Part shown: piece by piece, positions 62,301 to 64,000 of the stretch
Layout: each line of letters opens with the position of its first letter
Position numbering within the stretch: position 1 is the stretch's first letter
NCBI RefSeq assembly: GCF_019578655.1
Contig: NC_063260.1
Span: 19,402,723 to 19,466,722 of the forward strand
Origin: Ricinus communis
Lineage: Eukaryota > Streptophyta > Magnoliopsida > Malpighiales > Euphorbiaceae
DNA: 64,000 bases
Reading direction: 5' to 3'
The notes under the pieces: model-generated
Databases searched by the model: none
Told to the model about the DNA's origin: nothing
What the model saw: only the letters and a program-made list of their open reading frames with translations
Translations under genes and position numbers: made by a program

Positions 62301-64000
62301 ATTATGGTGTTTTTTCTCAAATTCATAAATATACACGTTTTACGGAGTTACTTTCTTATATAGACAAATATACCACTTTTACAGGGTTGTTTTCTCATAT
62401 TATAAAATTAATCCATTGAAGGGGTTGTTTTCTCATACTCACAAATATACCAAAATTACGGGGTTATTTTCTCCGATTGATAAATATCCCCATATTATGG
62501 TGTTGTTTTCTAATATTAAAAAATTTAACCCTTCTACGAGGCTGTTTTCTTAGACTCGCAATTACACTACTTTTATAGGATTGTTTTCTCATATTCATAA
62601 ATATACACGTTTTACGGGGTTATTTTCTTATATCCCCTTTTATGGGGTTGCTCTCATATTATAAAATTAACCTATTTAAGGGGTTGTTTTCTAATACTCA
62701 CAAATATACTATAATTACGGGTTTATTTCCTCAGATTCATAAATATCCCCGTATTACGGGGTTGTTCTCACATGTTAAAAAGTTTACCCCTTCTACTATT
62801 TTTTTCATATTAAAAGTTTACCCGTTCTATGAGTCTGTTTTCTTAGAGTGGCAATTACGCTACTTTTACGGGGTTGTTTTCTGAGATTCATAAATATAGA
62901 AGTTTTTCGAGGTTATTTTCTTATATTGATAAATATACCACTTTTACAGGGTCATCTTCTCATACTAAATTATAAGTACTATTATAGTGTCGTTCTCTCA
63001 AATTCATAAACATACACATTTTTACGGGGTTATTTTCTTATATTGACAAACATACCCCTTTTACGGGGTTCTTTTCTCATACTCACAAATATACCAAAAT
63101 TACAGGGTTATTTTCTCCGGCTGATAAATATCTCCGTATTACGGGGTTGTTTTCTAATATTTATAAATATACCGCTCTTACGGGGTTATTTTCTCATATT
63201 AAAAAATTTATCCCTTCTACGAGGCTATTTTCTCGGACTCGTAATTACACTACTTTTACGGGGTTGTTTTCTCAGATTCATAAATATATATATTTTATGG
63301 GGTTATTTTCTTATATTGATAAATATACCACTTTTACGGGGTCGTTTTCTTATATTAAATTATTAGAACTATTATGGGGATGTTTTCTCAAACTCATAAA
63401 TATATACGTTTTACCAAGTTATTTTCTTATATCGACAAATATACCCCTGTTACAAGGTTGTTTTGTCATATTATAAAATTAACCCATTTAAGGGGTTGTT
63501 TTCTCAAACCCACAAATATACCACAAACAGTGTTATTTCTCAAATTCATAAATATCCTCGTATTACAGGGTTGTTCTCACATATTAAAGAATTTACTCTC
63601 TCTAGAGGCTATTTTCTCATATAAAAGAATATACCCATTCTACGAGGCTATTCTCTTATACTTGCAATTACACTACTTTTACAAGGTTATTTTCTCAGAT
63701 TCATAAATATACATGTTTTACGGGGTTATTTTTATTATATTGAGAAATATGCCACTTTACGAGGTCATTTTCTCATATTAAATTATTAGCACTATTGTAG
63801 GGTTGTTTTCTCAAATTCATAAATATACACGTTTTACGGGGTTATTTACGGGGTTATTTTCTTATATTGACAAATATACCACATTTATAAGGTCATTTTC
63901 TCATATTATAAAATTAACCCATTTAAGGGGTTGTTTTCTCATACTCACAAATATACCAAAATTACGAGGTGATTTTCTCCGATTGATAAATATCTCTGTA
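59315..64000 (+). repeat. 39-bp satellite array, block 7, continues past the window
   Basis: Same monomer cycle; marker cores AAATTATTAG at 63355 and 63778 are 423 bp apart. A duplicated half-monomer (GGGGTTATTTACGGGGTTATTTTC) is at 63838-63862, and a shortened run at 60846-60900 (TGGTATTGTTTTCTCATATTC repeated) shows local slippage. No other feature was found up to the window end. Confidence 0.93.

Overview
The window is non-genic, repeat-dominated nuclear DNA from a flowering plant, most likely a eudicot. I found no intact host gene. Evidence for a plant: an LTR retrotransposon with a plant-style initiator-Met tRNA primer site, LTR ends and integrase tail of the centromeric CRM chromovirus type; a Cassandra-like TRIM carrying 5S rRNA sequence; a plastid-type trnS-GGA fragment; and large chromovirus-type LTRs beginning TGTAAyrCyC.

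The matrix is one AT-rich tandem satellite, present in blocks at about 1141-7993, 17207-18963, 22121-33123, 36008-37425, 45027-47156, 57908-58668 and 59315-64000. The monomer is close to 39 bp. Divergent monomer types follow one another in a fixed order, giving a higher-order repeat (HOR) of about 11 monomers (about 425-435 bp) with longer variants such as an 18-mer. All blocks have the same orientation, so they read as one array split by insertions. Because 39 is 13 codons, the array yields many spurious forward open frames made of 13-residue repeats; I do not call these genes.

Into this array have inserted: (1) a CRM-type Ty3/gypsy element at 10774-17206, with a 5' LTR, PBS, decayed gag-pol, PPT and a truncated 3' LTR. 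It lies inside an older LTR (7994-10773) that also carries a plastid trnS-GGA pseudogene. (2) At least eight copies of a large-LTR family (LTR about 2.9 kb, termini TGTAAyrCyC / GGGTCGTGACA). Solo LTRs with good target-site duplications (TSDs) lie at 18974-21865 (ATCAG), 33129-36002 (GTTAC) and 42971-45006 (GTCAG), and one with an imperfect TSD lies at 39707-42592. Two structures keep internal sequence (37426-45026 on + and 47157-57907 on -). The internal region is only about 1.6 kb and keeps PBS, PPT and an eroded trace of a pol/chromodomain tail, so the family looks like a non-autonomous chromovirus derivative. (3) A 5S-bearing Cassandra-like fragment at 4669-4871. (4) Three unidentified non-satellite inserts: 18964-22120 (itself split by a solo LTR), 46105-46224 and 58669-59314.

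A satellite with higher-order organisation, invaded by a CRM-type element and solo LTRs, is what one expects of a centromere or pericentromere. That is an inference which CENH3 ChIP or FISH would settle. A 39-40 bp monomer with HORs recalls the published carrot centromeric satellite CentDc, but I could not compare sequences and do not assign the species.
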